From contig NZ_QEOO01000017.1 in NCBI RefSeq assembly GCF_003121585.1, forward strand, positions 1-64,000: 64,000 nt of DNA. The letters run 5' to 3'. Position numbers and translations under genes: made by a program. This stretch comes from Nocardioides speluncae. GTDB taxonomy: Bacteria > Actinomycetota > Actinomycetes > Propionibacteriales > Nocardioidaceae. A model generated the notes under the pieces. That model was not told where the DNA came from. It did no database searches and worked only from the letters and a program-made list of their open reading frames with translations. How positions within the stretch are numbered: position 1 is the first letter of the stretch; every line of letters starts with the position of its first letter. Of the stretch, positions 27,475-36,230 are shown piece after piece.

Positions 27475-27996
27475 ATGTTTCGCAGAACTCTCGGCGGCCT
27501 GATCGCACTCGTCGCCGCACTCACCCTGACCGGCGTGGCCGCCCAGCCGGCCGCGACCCTGCCCGCCTGGAAGACCTGCGCCAGCAGCTGGCAGGGCGAG
27601 GACGCGCGCGCCCCGAAGATCGTCGACCTCCGCTACGCCACGCACCCGCGCTACGACCGGGTGGTGATCGAGGTCCGCGGCCGGATCCCCAACGGGCGCG
27701 CGTTCTACCGGCGCCACTTCTCGTACGACGGCTCCGGCCAGCCGGTCCCGATCCTGGGCCGCTCCGGCCTGCAGGTCATCCTGTTCCCGGCGTACGCCCA
27801 CAACGATGCCGGCCACAGCGTGTACGACGGTCCCCGGATCGCCCGCCCACGCTTCCGCACCCTCAAGGCGCTGGCGCTCAACGGCGACTTCGAGGGCCAG
27901 GTCAGCTTCGCCTTTGCGCTCACCCACCGGGCGCCGTACCGGGTCTTCACGCTGCCGAACCCACAGCGGATCGTGATCGACTTCAAGCACGCCTAG
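27475..27996 (+). CDS. Secreted AMIN-like domain protein
   Basis: This 173-residue protein has a signal peptide (LGGLIALVAALTLTGVAAQP) and a beta-rich domain like actinobacterial AMIN-like proteins (IVDLRYATHPRYDRVVIEVR, then RVFTLPNPQRIVIDFKHA at the end). AMIN-type domains bind cell-envelope polymers. It ends 4 bp inside the convergent gene 27993-28649. Confidence 0.7.
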   Translation: MFRRTLGGLIALVAALTLTGVAAQPAATLPAWKTCASSWQGEDARAPKIVDLRYATHPRYDRVVIEVRGRIPNGRAFYRRHFSYDGSGQPVPILGRSGLQVILFPAYAHNDAGHSVYDGPRIARPRFRTLKALALNGDFEGQVSFAFALTHRAPYRVFTLPNPQRIVIDFKHA

Positions 27997-28649
27997 GCAT
28001 TGAGGATCTCTTCCTCCCTGGCGCGCATCATGTCGCCGACCAGCTGCACGATCGGCTCAGGTGCGCTGGCCGGGGAGCCGGCGTCGAACGGCGGCTGGGG
28101 GTCGTACTCGATCCCCAGCTGGACCGCCTGGGCAACCAGGTCACCTTGGTCGAGCGCGACCAGGGTGAGCGCCATGTCGATTCCCGACGAGACACCGGCG
28201 GCGGTCACCACGCGCCCGCGCCGGACCACCCGCTCGTCAACCGGCTTGGCACCGAGCGCACGCAGCTGGTCCTTCACCAACCAGTGACTGGTGGCGTCGG
28301 TGTCGTCGAGCACGCCGGCCGCGGCGAGCAGGATCGAGCCTGTGCACACCGACGTGGTCCAGGTCGTGGTCGGGTGCACGTCGCGGACCCAGTCGATGAC
28401 CGGGTGCCCGTCGCGGGCCATCCGGCGCGTGATCAGCCCGCCGGGCACCACGATCACGTCCGGCCGGCGTACGTCGGCGAACGTGGCCTCGGCGACCATG
28501 TGCTGCTCTCGATCGTCGCGGACCGGGCCCGACTGCTCGGCCACGGTCACGATCTCGAGTCCCGGCACGTTGGACAGCACCGAGTAGGGCCCGACCGCGT
28601 CGAGCATGGTGAAGCCCTCGAAGAGGGCGATGGCAACCTGCATGGTCAT
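27993..28649 (-). CDS. DJ-1/PfpI family protein
   Basis: This 218-residue protein has the DJ-1/PfpI fold with the nucleophile-elbow Cys in TWTTSVCTGSILLAAAGVLD and the Glu-region FEGFTMLDAVGPYSVLSNV, as in isonitrile hydratase-like (InhA) proteins. The start overlaps the stop of the GlxA-type regulator gene as ATGA, so this is a regulator/enzyme operon. The substrate is unknown. Confidence 0.85.
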   Translation of the reverse strand: MTMQVAIALFEGFTMLDAVGPYSVLSNVPGLEIVTVAEQSGPVRDDREQHMVAEATFADVRRPDVIVVPGGLITRRMARDGHPVIDWVRDVHPTTTWTTSVCTGSILLAAAGVLDDTDATSHWLVKDQLRALGAKPVDERVVRRGRVVTAAGVSSGIDMALTLVALDQGDLVAQAVQLGIEYDPQPPFDAGSPASAPEPIVQLVGDMMRAREEEILNA

Positions 28650-29614
28650 ACTCCTGTCGGGATGGGGGCGGTGAAGTGGTCGCGGTAGCGGCCGGGGGTG
28701 GTTCCGGTGGCCCGGTGGAAGGCGCGGTGGAAGGTCTCGACGGTGCCGAAACCGCAGCGCCGCGCGATCTCGACCAGTCCGATGTGGTCGCGGGTCAGCA
28801 GCTCCTTGGCCGCCTCCACGCGGAGCCGGACGACGAAGGCCGCGGGCGTCACGCCGGTCTCCTGTCGGAACCTCCGGGCGAAGTTCCGCTCCGACATGCC
28901 GGCCCGGTCCGCGAGCGCGGGGTTGGACAGGTCGTGGTCCAGGTGGTCGGCCAGCCACTCCTGTACGGCGCGCAGCGAGGTGGTCTCCGCGGTCCGCACC
29001 TCCAGGTGCGGGGAGAACTGCGACTGCCCGCCCGGCCGGCGGCGGAACATCACCAGCCACCGCGCGATCTCGCGCGCCACCTCTCCCCCGAGATCCTCCT
29101 CGACCAGCGCGAGCGCCAGGTCGAGACCGGCGGTCACGCCAGCGGAGGTCCACACATGCCCGTCGCGGACGAAGATCGAGTCCGGCTCGACCTCGACCTC
29201 GGGGTGCCCCTGCGCCAGCAGCTCGCTGACCGCCCAGTGGGTGGTGGCCCGGCGCCCGTCGAGCAGCCCGGCCGCGGCCAGCAGCAGCGCGCCGCTGCAC
29301 ACCGAGGTGACCCGGCGGGCCGACCGGGCCAGCTCGGAGATCGCCGTGACCAGCGGCTGGTGCGCGGGGCGGACCGTCGGGTCGTAGGCGCCGGGCACGA
29401 TGACGGTGTCGGCCGGCCCGGAGAGGGCGGCGACGGCGGTCGTGCCCAGCCGCACCGGCCCCGGCCCGGCCACCACTCCCCCGGCGACAGAGGCGATCAC
29501 CACGTCGTAGCTGCCGGGCCGCATCACCTCGGCGCCGTGGAAGACCTCGGCCGGCCCGACGAGGTCGAGGGGCTGGCAGCCGTCGTAGGCCAGGATCACG
29601 ATCTGCTTGGTCAC
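28646..29614 (-). CDS. GlxA-type AraC family regulator
   Basis: This 322-residue protein has a DJ-1/PfpI-like domain (about 1-185; VTSVCSGALLLAAAGLLDGR) and an AraC HTH domain (about 215-315; LADRAGMSERNFARRFRQET and LVEIARRCGFGTVETFHRAF). It is related to but clearly distinct from the GlxA-type protein at 7704-8606. It probably controls its own operon with the DJ-1 family gene that overlaps its stop. Confidence 0.9.
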   Translation of the reverse strand: MTKQIVILAYDGCQPLDLVGPAEVFHGAEVMRPGSYDVVIASVAGGVVAGPGPVRLGTTAVAALSGPADTVIVPGAYDPTVRPAHQPLVTAISELARSARRVTSVCSGALLLAAAGLLDGRRATTHWAVSELLAQGHPEVEVEPDSIFVRDGHVWTSAGVTAGLDLALALVEEDLGGEVAREIARWLVMFRRRPGGQSQFSPHLEVRTAETTSLRAVQEWLADHLDHDLSNPALADRAGMSERNFARRFRQETGVTPAAFVVRLRVEAAKELLTRDHIGLVEIARRCGFGTVETFHRAFHRATGTTPGRYRDHFTAPIPTGV

Positions 29615-29668
29615 GCCTCCAGCGTCCGCTGCCGCCAGTCTGGCCGCAAGGACAACTTCATGACGATT

Positions 29669-29929
29669 TCAGCCAGTGGCTGCGACAGCCACCACGATGC
29701 CGAACCACAGCACCACGGCCACGACCGGAACGATCACGACCCGCTTGGGGTGCGGGGTGAACCAGCGGCAGGCGACCACGAACAGCACCAGCCACAGGAC
29801 GAGCAGGAGGCCGACCACCCACCACGGCGCGAGCAGGCCGGAGGCGGCGTACAGGAAGAAGGCGCCGGCCATGCCGGCCATGCCGACGAACGGCCACGGC
29901 GACGCGGCCGGCGCGGGAGTGCGGGTCAC
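29669..29929 (-). CDS. Small membrane protein
   Basis: The frame encodes three hydrophobic segments ([60 protein letters not shown]). The start is uncertain: a GTG at 29929 is just after the stop of 29937-30140 and is preceded directly by GGAGG. Function unknown; it probably shares an operon with the upstream 67-aa gene. Confidence 0.55.
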   Translation of the reverse strand: MTRTPAPAASPWPFVGMAGMAGAFFLYAASGLLAPWWVVGLLLVLWLVLFVVACRWFTPHPKRVVIVPVVAVVLWFGIVVAVAATG

Positions 29930-29936
29930 CTCCGGG

Positions 29937-30140
29937 TCACGTGCCGTCGTCGTAGACGTCGTCGTTCCAGTTGGGGTCGTTCTCCCAGGCCGCGTTGCGC
30001 TCCTCGGCCTTCTCGAGCGCCCGAGCCGCCTCAGCCTCGGTGGCGTAGGGCCCGAGACGGTCCTGGTTACGGCACCCGTCCTCACCCTCCACAGTGTGGT
30101 GAGTGAGGCAGAACCAGTACTCCTTGTCCGATCCGCTCAT
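29937..30140 (-). CDS. Small conserved actinobacterial protein (67 aa)
   Basis: The protein ([20 protein letters not shown] at the start, acidic NDDVYDDGT at the end) has a Cys/His-containing front part and an Ala/Glu-rich helix ([20 protein letters not shown]). Small proteins of this type often stand divergent to map in actinobacteria and are sometimes annotated as SPOR-like. Function unknown. Confidence 0.7.
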   Translation of the reverse strand: MSGSDKEYWFCLTHHTVEGEDGCRNQDRLGPYATEAEAARALEKAEERNAAWENDPNWNDDVYDDGT

Positions 30141-30164
30141 GTGTCGAAACTACACTCGCGAGAT

Positions 30165-31013
30165 GTGACGCCCATAGCCCCAGGCACGATCTCGCCCCGA
30201 CGTCCCGTACCGCCCGGCATCCCGCGCCCGGAGTACGTCGACAAAGAACAGCCGGCGAGGTTCGAGGGCAGCGAGATCAAGGACGCCGAGACCATCGACC
30301 GGATGCGCAAGGCAGGCCAGCTGGCGGCGCAGGCCCGCGAGCTGGTCGGCAGCCACATCGCGCCGGGCGTGACCACTGACGAGCTGGACCGGATCGGCCA
30401 CGAGTTCCTCTGCGACCACGGCGCCTACCCGTCGACGCTCGGCTACCGCGGCTTCCCGAAGAGCCTGTGCGCGAGCGTCAACGAGGTGGTCTGCCACGGC
30501 ATCCCGGACAGCCGGGTGGTCGAGGACGGCGACATCGTCAACATCGACATCACTGCGTACCTCGACGGCGTCCACGGCGACACCAACGCCACCTTCCTTG
30601 CCGGCGACGTCGACGAGGAGTCACGACAGCTGGTCGAGCGCACCCGCGAGGCACTCGATCGCGGCATCAAGGCGGTCAAGCCGGGCCGTCGGATCAACGT
30701 GATCGGCCGGGTGATCGAGTCCTACGCACGCCGGTTCGGGTACGGCGTGGTCCGCGACTTCACCGGCCACGGCATCGGCACCCACTTCCACAGCGGGCTG
30801 GTGATACCCCACTACGACTCCCCCGAGTACGACGACCTGATCGAGGTCGGGATGACCTTCACGATCGAGCCGATGCTCAACCTCGGCACCCACGAGTACG
30901 ACCTGTGGGACGACGGCTGGACCGCGGTCACCAAGGACCGGCGCCGCAGTGCCCAGTTCGAGCACACGCTGCTGGTGACGCCGTCCGGCGCCGAGGTGCT
31001 CACCAATCCGTGA
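30165..31013 (+). CDS. map: Type I methionine aminopeptidase
   Basis: This 282-residue enzyme removes the initiator methionine from new proteins. The metal ligands are visible: Asp in [19 protein letters not shown] (two Asp), His in [12 protein letters not shown], Glu in [10 protein letters not shown] and Glu in [11 protein letters not shown]. It has the N-terminal extension with [15 protein letters not shown] seen in the longer actinobacterial MapB type. The GTG at 30165 lies 25 bp from the divergent small gene. Confidence 0.95.
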   Translation: MTPIAPGTISPRRPVPPGIPRPEYVDKEQPARFEGSEIKDAETIDRMRKAGQLAAQARELVGSHIAPGVTTDELDRIGHEFLCDHGAYPSTLGYRGFPKSLCASVNEVVCHGIPDSRVVEDGDIVNIDITAYLDGVHGDTNATFLAGDVDEESRQLVERTREALDRGIKAVKPGRRINVIGRVIESYARRFGYGVVRDFTGHGIGTHFHSGLVIPHYDSPEYDDLIEVGMTFTIEPMLNLGTHEYDLWDDGWTAVTKDRRRSAQFEHTLLVTPSGAEVLTNP

Positions 31014-31053
31014 GTTCTCGTCACATTCTGCTCCGCCGATCCGACATAGAGGC

Positions 31054-32373
31054 ATGACAACTCTTCCTCAGAGCACCTTCAACGAGCTCAGCGCCAGCGT
31101 CCGTGGGCGGGTGTGGCTGCCCGCCGACACCGACTTCGACGACGTACGGCGACCGTGGAACCTCGCGGTCGAGCAGCATGCCAGCGCCGTGGTGGAGGCC
31201 GCCGACGCCGACGACATCGCGCAGCTGGTGAGCTTCGCCTCGGCGAGGGGCGTGCCGATCGCCACCCAGCCCAGCGGCCACGGCGCGACCGGACGAACGG
31301 CGGACGCGATCCTGCTGCGCACCGCTCGCCTGGACACCATCGACGTCGACCCGGCGGCGATGACCGCGCGGATCGGCGCCGGGGTCCGTTCCGGCGAGCT
31401 GCAGCGCGCCGCCGCCGTACACGGCCTCACCGCGCTGCCGGGCAGCTCCCCCGTCGTGACCGTCGCCGGCGCGGCGCTCGGCGGCGGGCTGAGCTGGTTC
31501 GGGCGAGCGTTCGGCTGGATGGCCGACAGCGTCGTTGCCTTCGACATCGTCGCCGCCGACGGCACCGCCCACCACGTCACGCAGAGCACCGACCCCGACC
31601 TGTTCTGGGCACTGCGAGGCGGTGGCGGCGATCTGGCCATCGTCACCGCGCTGGAGCTGCAGCTGCGCCCGGCGCCCACTGTCTTCGGTGGCCGCCAGCT
31701 CTGGCCGGCGACCCACGCGCGCCAGGTTGCCGAGGTCTACCGGTCCATCACCGAGTCCGCGCCCGACTCACTCACCCTGTGGCTCGAGCTGCTGAACTTC
31801 CCCGGCGCCGACCCGATGGTGGCGATCGACTCGACGTACCTGGGCGACGAGGAGACCGGCCGCCGGCTCATGAAGGAGACCAGCCTGCTGCCCTCGCCGC
31901 TGTCCGACACGCGCGCGCCGATCAGCGTCGCCGACCTCGGCGCGATCACCGCAGAGCCCACCGACCCGGCCCCCGGACAGTCACGTGCAGAGCTGCTCAC
32001 CCACCTCGACGAAACCGCACTGGCGGCGCTCCTCGACGAGCCGATCGCGCCGCTCATGGGGGTGCAGGTCCGCCATCTCGGTGGCGCCTTCGCGAGCCCG
32101 AGCGACAGCCCGCACGGACCGCTCAGCGAGCCGTACGCCGTCTACATGTTCGGGATTCCCGCGACACCAGAGCTGGCAGCCTCGATCGGGGCCAAGCAGG
32201 CGGCGCTTGCCGACGCACTGCCCGCCAGCGGCCGCAAGCCAGCCACGTTCCTCAACCCGACGGAGCGGCTGTCCGACGCCCTGCCTGACGCCTCGATGCA
32301 GCGACTTCGCAGGCTCAAGGCCGACCGCGATCCCCGCGGCATCATCCAAGGCAATTTCAGCATCTTGGACTGA
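31054..32373 (+). CDS. FAD-binding oxidoreductase, PCMH/BBE type
   Basis: This 439-residue protein has an FAD-binding PCMH domain (about 30-205; PIATQPSGHGATGR holds the usual His, GSSPVVTVAGAALGGGLSWF the pyrophosphate-binding loop) and a C-terminal BBE-like end. The typical berberine-bridge second Cys linkage is not clear. Members oxidise sugars, alkaloids or antibiotics; the substrate cannot be assigned. Confidence 0.85.
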   Translation: MTTLPQSTFNELSASVRGRVWLPADTDFDDVRRPWNLAVEQHASAVVEAADADDIAQLVSFASARGVPIATQPSGHGATGRTADAILLRTARLDTIDVDPAAMTARIGAGVRSGELQRAAAVHGLTALPGSSPVVTVAGAALGGGLSWFGRAFGWMADSVVAFDIVAADGTAHHVTQSTDPDLFWALRGGGGDLAIVTALELQLRPAPTVFGGRQLWPATHARQVAEVYRSITESAPDSLTLWLELLNFPGADPMVAIDSTYLGDEETGRRLMKETSLLPSPLSDTRAPISVADLGAITAEPTDPAPGQSRAELLTHLDETALAALLDEPIAPLMGVQVRHLGGAFASPSDSPHGPLSEPYAVYMFGIPATPELAASIGAKQAALADALPASGRKPATFLNPTERLSDALPDASMQRLRRLKADRDPRGIIQGNFSILD

Positions 32374-32423
32374 TTTCCAGCGAGGCAATACAGCCGAAAC
32401 GTCCTGGGCCGTATCGTCGCGAC

Positions 32424-33980
32424 ATGAACCGGATGTTCGCGGGGTACGCCGGGGGCGCGGCGTACGACGAGATGTTCGACGACGGCGATCTGCGCGCGCC
32501 GTACACCGACCTCCGCAGCTCGCTCGACGACCTGTCCGAGGCTGAGCTCCACGGCCGGATCGAGGCGGTGCAGTCGTCGTACCTCGACCAGGGCGTCACC
32601 TTCGACATCGGCGGCGAGGAGCGGGCGTTCCCGCTGGACATCCTGCCGCGGGTGATCGAGCACGACACCTGGGCGACGATCGAGCACGGCGTCCAGCAGC
32701 GGGTGCGGGCGCTGGAGCTGTTCCTCGACGACGTGTACGACGAGGGCCGGGTCTTCGACGACCGGGTGATCCCGCGGTCGGTGGTCACCACCTCGACCCA
32801 CTACCACCGCGAGATCGCCGGCCTGGAGCCGCCGAACGGGGTCCGGATCCACGTCTCCGGCATCGACCTGGTGCGCGACGACGCGGGCGAGTTCCGGGTG
32901 CTGGAGGACAACGTCCGGGTGCCGAGCGGGGTCTCGTACGTGATGACCAACCGGCGCGCGATCTCGGCCGCGCTGCCCGAAAGCTTCGCCCGGCACCGGA
33001 TCCGGCCGGTCGCCGGCTACCCGCGCCGGCTGCTGCAGGCGCTCCGGGCGGCGGCCCCCGCGGGCGTGACCGAGCCGACCGTCGTCGTACTCACCCCCGG
33101 CGTGTTCAACGGCGCCTACTTCGAGCACGCGCTGCTCGCCCGGACCATGGGCGTGGAGCTGGTCGAGGGCCGCGACCTGGAGTGCCGGCGCGGCCGGGTG
33201 ACGATGCGGACCACGCACGGGCCGGAGCCGGTGCACGTGATCTACCGCCGGGTGGACGACGAGTTCCTCGATCCGGTGCACTTCCGCGGCGACTCGCTGC
33301 TGGGCTGCCCAGGCCTGATCAACGCGGCCCGCGCCGGCAACGTCACCATCGCCAACGCGGTCGGCAACGGCGTCGCCGACGACAAGCTGGTCTACACCTA
33401 CCTGCCGGACCTGATCCGCTACTACATGTCGGAGGAGCCGATCCTGCGCAACGTCGACACCTGGCGGATGGATGACCCGGACGCGCGCGAGGAGGTGATG
33501 GACCGCCTCCACGAGCTGGTGCTGAAGCCGGTCGACGGCTCGGGCGGCAAGGGCATCGTGATCGGGCCGCGGGCCTCTGCCGCGGAGCTGGACGCGCTGC
33601 GGGCCAAGGTCCTGGAGGACCCGCGGTCGTGGATCGCGCAGCCGGTGGTGCAGCTGTCGACGGTACCGACGTACGTCGGCGACAAGATGGCGCCGCGGCA
33701 CGTCGACCTGCGGCCGTTCGCGGTCAACGACGGCCAGCGGGTGTGGGTGCTGCCCGGTGGTCTGACCCGGGTCGCGCTGCCGGAGGGCGAGCTGATCGTG
33801 AACTCCTCGCGCGGCGGCGGCTCGAAGGACACCTGGGTGCTCGCCGGGCCGGGTGCTCCGCACCGCACCGACCTGCCGCCGCTGCTGCCGTCCACCTCGC
33901 CGCAGGTCTCCGGGCCGGCGATGGACGACCTGACCGGCCAGCAGCAGCAACAGCAACAGGCTCGGGACCTCCCATGCTGA
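32424..33980 (+). CDS. Circularly permuted ATP-grasp protein
   Basis: This 518-residue protein is the first of a three-gene set. It shows the CP-ATP-grasp pattern: YFEHALLARTMGVELVEGRD, VIYRRVDDEFLDPVHF, and nucleotide-binding LKPVDGSGGKGIVIGPRA near residue 370. The C-terminus ends in a seven-Gln run. Together with the alpha-E and transglutaminase genes it forms a conserved set thought to make or modify a peptide or small molecule; the product is unknown. It overlaps the next gene by 7 bp. Confidence 0.9.
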   Translation: MNRMFAGYAGGAAYDEMFDDGDLRAPYTDLRSSLDDLSEAELHGRIEAVQSSYLDQGVTFDIGGEERAFPLDILPRVIEHDTWATIEHGVQQRVRALELFLDDVYDEGRVFDDRVIPRSVVTTSTHYHREIAGLEPPNGVRIHVSGIDLVRDDAGEFRVLEDNVRVPSGVSYVMTNRRAISAALPESFARHRIRPVAGYPRRLLQALRAAAPAGVTEPTVVVLTPGVFNGAYFEHALLARTMGVELVEGRDLECRRGRVTMRTTHGPEPVHVIYRRVDDEFLDPVHFRGDSLLGCPGLINAARAGNVTIANAVGNGVADDKLVYTYLPDLIRYYMSEEPILRNVDTWRMDDPDAREEVMDRLHELVLKPVDGSGGKGIVIGPRASAAELDALRAKVLEDPRSWIAQPVVQLSTVPTYVGDKMAPRHVDLRPFAVNDGQRVWVLPGGLTRVALPEGELIVNSSRGGGSKDTWVLAGPGAPHRTDLPPLLPSTSPQVSGPAMDDLTGQQQQQQQARDLPC

Positions 33981-34912
33981 GCCGGATCGCGGAGTCGCTG
34001 TTCTGGATCGGCCGGTACGTCGAGCGCGCCGAGGACACCGCGCGGATCCTCGACGTCCAGACCCAGCTGATGCTGGAGGACCCGGGCGTCGACGAGAGCG
34101 CCACCTGTCGCACGCTGCTGTCGATCATGGGCGTGGACGCGCCCGACGACGGGCCGGTCAGCGTGCCGACGACCCTCGAGCTGCTGGCGTACGACGCGCA
34201 GTCGCCGGTGTCGATCGCGGCGGCGCTCGCCGCTGCGCGCGAGAGTGCCCGCCGGGCGCGCGAGACGCTGTCGGAGCCGCTCTGGGAGTCGATCAACGCG
34301 ACCTGGCGGGCGATCCCGTCGGGCCGGTTCCGGGCGCTGCGGCCGCCGGCGACGTTCCGCTGGGTGCGCGACCGCGCGGCGCTGATCAACGGCACCGCCG
34401 ACGCCACCATGACCCGCGACGAGGGCTGGCAGTTCCTGGTGCTGGGCCGCTCCATCGAGCGCGCCGACATGACCGCCCGGCTGGTCGCGACCGCGGCCAT
34501 CGCCTCCACCGGGCCGGCGCCGGCCTGGACGACCACCCTGCGCGCGTGCGGCGGCTACGAGGCGTTCCTGCGCGCCTACCGAGGCCAGACCGACCGGCAG
34601 GCGGCGGAGTTTCTGCTGCTGGACCGGCTGTTCCCGCGGTCGGTGGTGCACGCCCTCGACCGCGCCGAGGACGCGCTCGCCACGCTGGAGTCGACCGGCC
34701 AGCGGGCCGGCGTACGAGACGACGCGCAGCGGCTGCTCGGCCGCACCCGCACCGACCTGGTCTACCGCTCGCTCAGCGACGTGGTGGTGAACCTGCCGCG
34801 GGAGATGGAGCGGCTCCAGCACACGTGCGCGGCGGCGACCGAGGCGATCACCCAGCGGTACTTCGCGGGCTCCGAGGCGACCGAGTGGCACGGCGGAAAG
34901 GTGGTGGGGTGA
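33974..34912 (+). CDS. Alpha-E domain protein
   Basis: This 312-residue, mostly helical protein opens with MLSRIAESLFWIGRYVERAE, the hallmark of the alpha-E family, and shows RSIERADMTARLVATAAI in its middle. It is the standard partner of the CP-ATP-grasp protein upstream and the transglutaminase-like protein downstream. Its activity is unknown. Confidence 0.9.
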   Translation: MLSRIAESLFWIGRYVERAEDTARILDVQTQLMLEDPGVDESATCRTLLSIMGVDAPDDGPVSVPTTLELLAYDAQSPVSIAAALAAARESARRARETLSEPLWESINATWRAIPSGRFRALRPPATFRWVRDRAALINGTADATMTRDEGWQFLVLGRSIERADMTARLVATAAIASTGPAPAWTTTLRACGGYEAFLRAYRGQTDRQAAEFLLLDRLFPRSVVHALDRAEDALATLESTGQRAGVRDDAQRLLGRTRTDLVYRSLSDVVVNLPREMERLQHTCAAATEAITQRYFAGSEATEWHGGKVVG

Positions 34913-34914
34913 GC

Positions 34915-35754
34915 ATGCAGCTGCGGATCACGCACACGACCGGCTTCGAGTACGACGGCCCGGTGGCCGCGTCGTACAACGAGGTGCGCCTGACCCCGGT
35001 GACCTCGGTCGGCCAGATCGTCGCGCATACCCGGCTCGACGTGACGCCGTCGCCGTGGGTCTACACCTACCGCGACTACTTCGGCACCCACGTCACCGCC
35101 TTCGAGGTGCTGGACCCGCACCAGTCGCTGCGGGTGGTGGCGTCGGCGACGGTGTTCACGAACCGGCCCGAGCCGGCCGCGCCGAGGCTGGCCTGGTCCC
35201 AAGTCACTGACCCTGCGGTCCAGGACCTGCACACCGAGTACCTCACGCTGCCCGACCTGGTCCGGCCCGCCGAGGAGCTGGTCGAGCTCGCCGGGTCGCT
35301 GCGCGCCGAGACGTCGCTGCCAGGCGAGACGGCGCGCGCGATCTGCGCGCTGGTTCACGAGAAGCTGGAGTACCGAAGCGGCGCCACCGACGTACTCACC
35401 GCGGCGGCCGAGGCCTGGGAGCAGCGGGCCGGCGTCTGTCAGGACATCGCGCACGTCGTGGTCGGCACCCTCCGTAGCCTGGGCATCCCCGCCCGCTACG
35501 TGTCCGGCTACCTGCACCCCGGCAAGGACGCGCCGGTCGGCGAGTCGGTGGTCGGCGAGTCGCACGCGTGGGTCGAGTGGTGGGACGACGGCTGGTGTGC
35601 CTACGACCCCACCAACGACCAGCCGATCGGCGACCGGCACGTCGTGATCGCCGCCGGCCGCGACTACGGCGACGTACCGCCGCTCAGCGGCATCTACAGC
35701 GGCGGCGCCACCTCGTCGATGTTCGTGAACGTCGAGGTCACCCGGCTCGCCTGA
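34915..35754 (+). CDS. Transglutaminase-like protease family protein
   Basis: This 279-residue protein has an N-terminal beta domain (MQLRITHTTGFEYDGPVAAS) and a transglutaminase core with Cys in EQRAGVCQDIAHVVVGTLRS, His in GESHAWVEWWDDGWCAYDPT and Asp in the same stretch. A GTG at 34909 overlapping the previous stop as GTGA is an alternative start. It completes the ATP-grasp/alpha-E/transglutaminase operon and ends 22 bp before the rnpB -10 element. Confidence 0.9.
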   Translation: MQLRITHTTGFEYDGPVAASYNEVRLTPVTSVGQIVAHTRLDVTPSPWVYTYRDYFGTHVTAFEVLDPHQSLRVVASATVFTNRPEPAAPRLAWSQVTDPAVQDLHTEYLTLPDLVRPAEELVELAGSLRAETSLPGETARAICALVHEKLEYRSGATDVLTAAAEAWEQRAGVCQDIAHVVVGTLRSLGIPARYVSGYLHPGKDAPVGESVVGESHAWVEWWDDGWCAYDPTNDQPIGDRHVVIAAGRDYGDVPPLSGIYSGGATSSMFVNVEVTRLA

Positions 35755-35776
35755 CTCGACTCTCTCCCGACTCCAC

Positions 35777-35782
35777 TATCCT
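35777..35782 (+). promoter_or_regulatory. -10 element of rnpB
   Basis: TATCCT lies 5 bp before the predicted 5' end of the RNase P RNA. No clear -35 hexamer is seen at the usual distance. Confidence 0.45.
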
Positions 35783-35786
35783 GATT

Positions 35787-36203
35787 GGGCGGATGGGCTG
35801 GCCGGGCGACCGCGTCGTACTCGCAGGAGTACGCCGAGGAAGGTCCGGGCTCCACAGAGCAAGGTGGTGGGCAACACCCACCCGGGGCAACCCGCGGGAA
35901 AGTGCCACAGAGAACAGACCGCCTCCCGGCTCAGGCCGGGCGGTAAGGGTGAAACGGTGGTGCAAGAGACCACCAGTACGCCGGGCGACCGGCGTAGCTA
36001 GGTAAACCCCACCTGGAGCAAGATCAAGAAGTCGCACCTCCCCGGAGGAGCGATGCGCGTACGTTCGAGGGCTGCTCGCCCGAGTACGCGGGTAGATCGC
36101 ACGAGACCGCCGGCAACGGCGGTCCTAGATGGATGGTCGCCAACCGTCCGGTCGAAAGGCCGGCGGCGAACAGAACCCGGCCTATGAGCCAGCCCATCCG
36201 CCA
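35787..36203 (+). ncRNA. rnpB: RNase P RNA, class A
   Basis: The catalytic RNA of RNase P, which matures tRNA 5' ends. The conserved 5' block GAGGAAGGTCCGGGCTCCAC-like (here GAGTACGCCGAGGAAGGTCC) and ACAGAGCAAGGTGGTG, the ACAGAGAACAGACCGCC stretch, GGTAAGGGTGAAACGGTG and AGGTAAACCCCACCTGGAGC are all present. The P1 helix pairs 35788-35802 with 36188-36202 over 15 perfect base pairs. The 3' strand of P1 lies inside the attL core, so the element has inserted into the 3' end of rnpB while rebuilding it. Confidence 0.96.
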
Positions 36204-36208
36204 TTGGG
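36174..36208 (+). other. attL: 35-bp direct repeat at rnpB 3' end
   Basis: The repeat begins AACCCGGCCTATGAGCCAGC and ends CCGCCATTGGG. It is identical to 44915-44949, and the flanks differ at once on both sides. It contains the 3' strand of rnpB helix P1. Confidence 0.93.
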
Positions 36209-36230
36209 CCTCTGACCTGCGGCGGAGCGT

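Noticed and set aside
35787..36203. Structured leader or riboswitch between the transglutaminase gene and the integrase
   Set aside because: Conserved blocks and helix P1 identify it as RNase P RNA.
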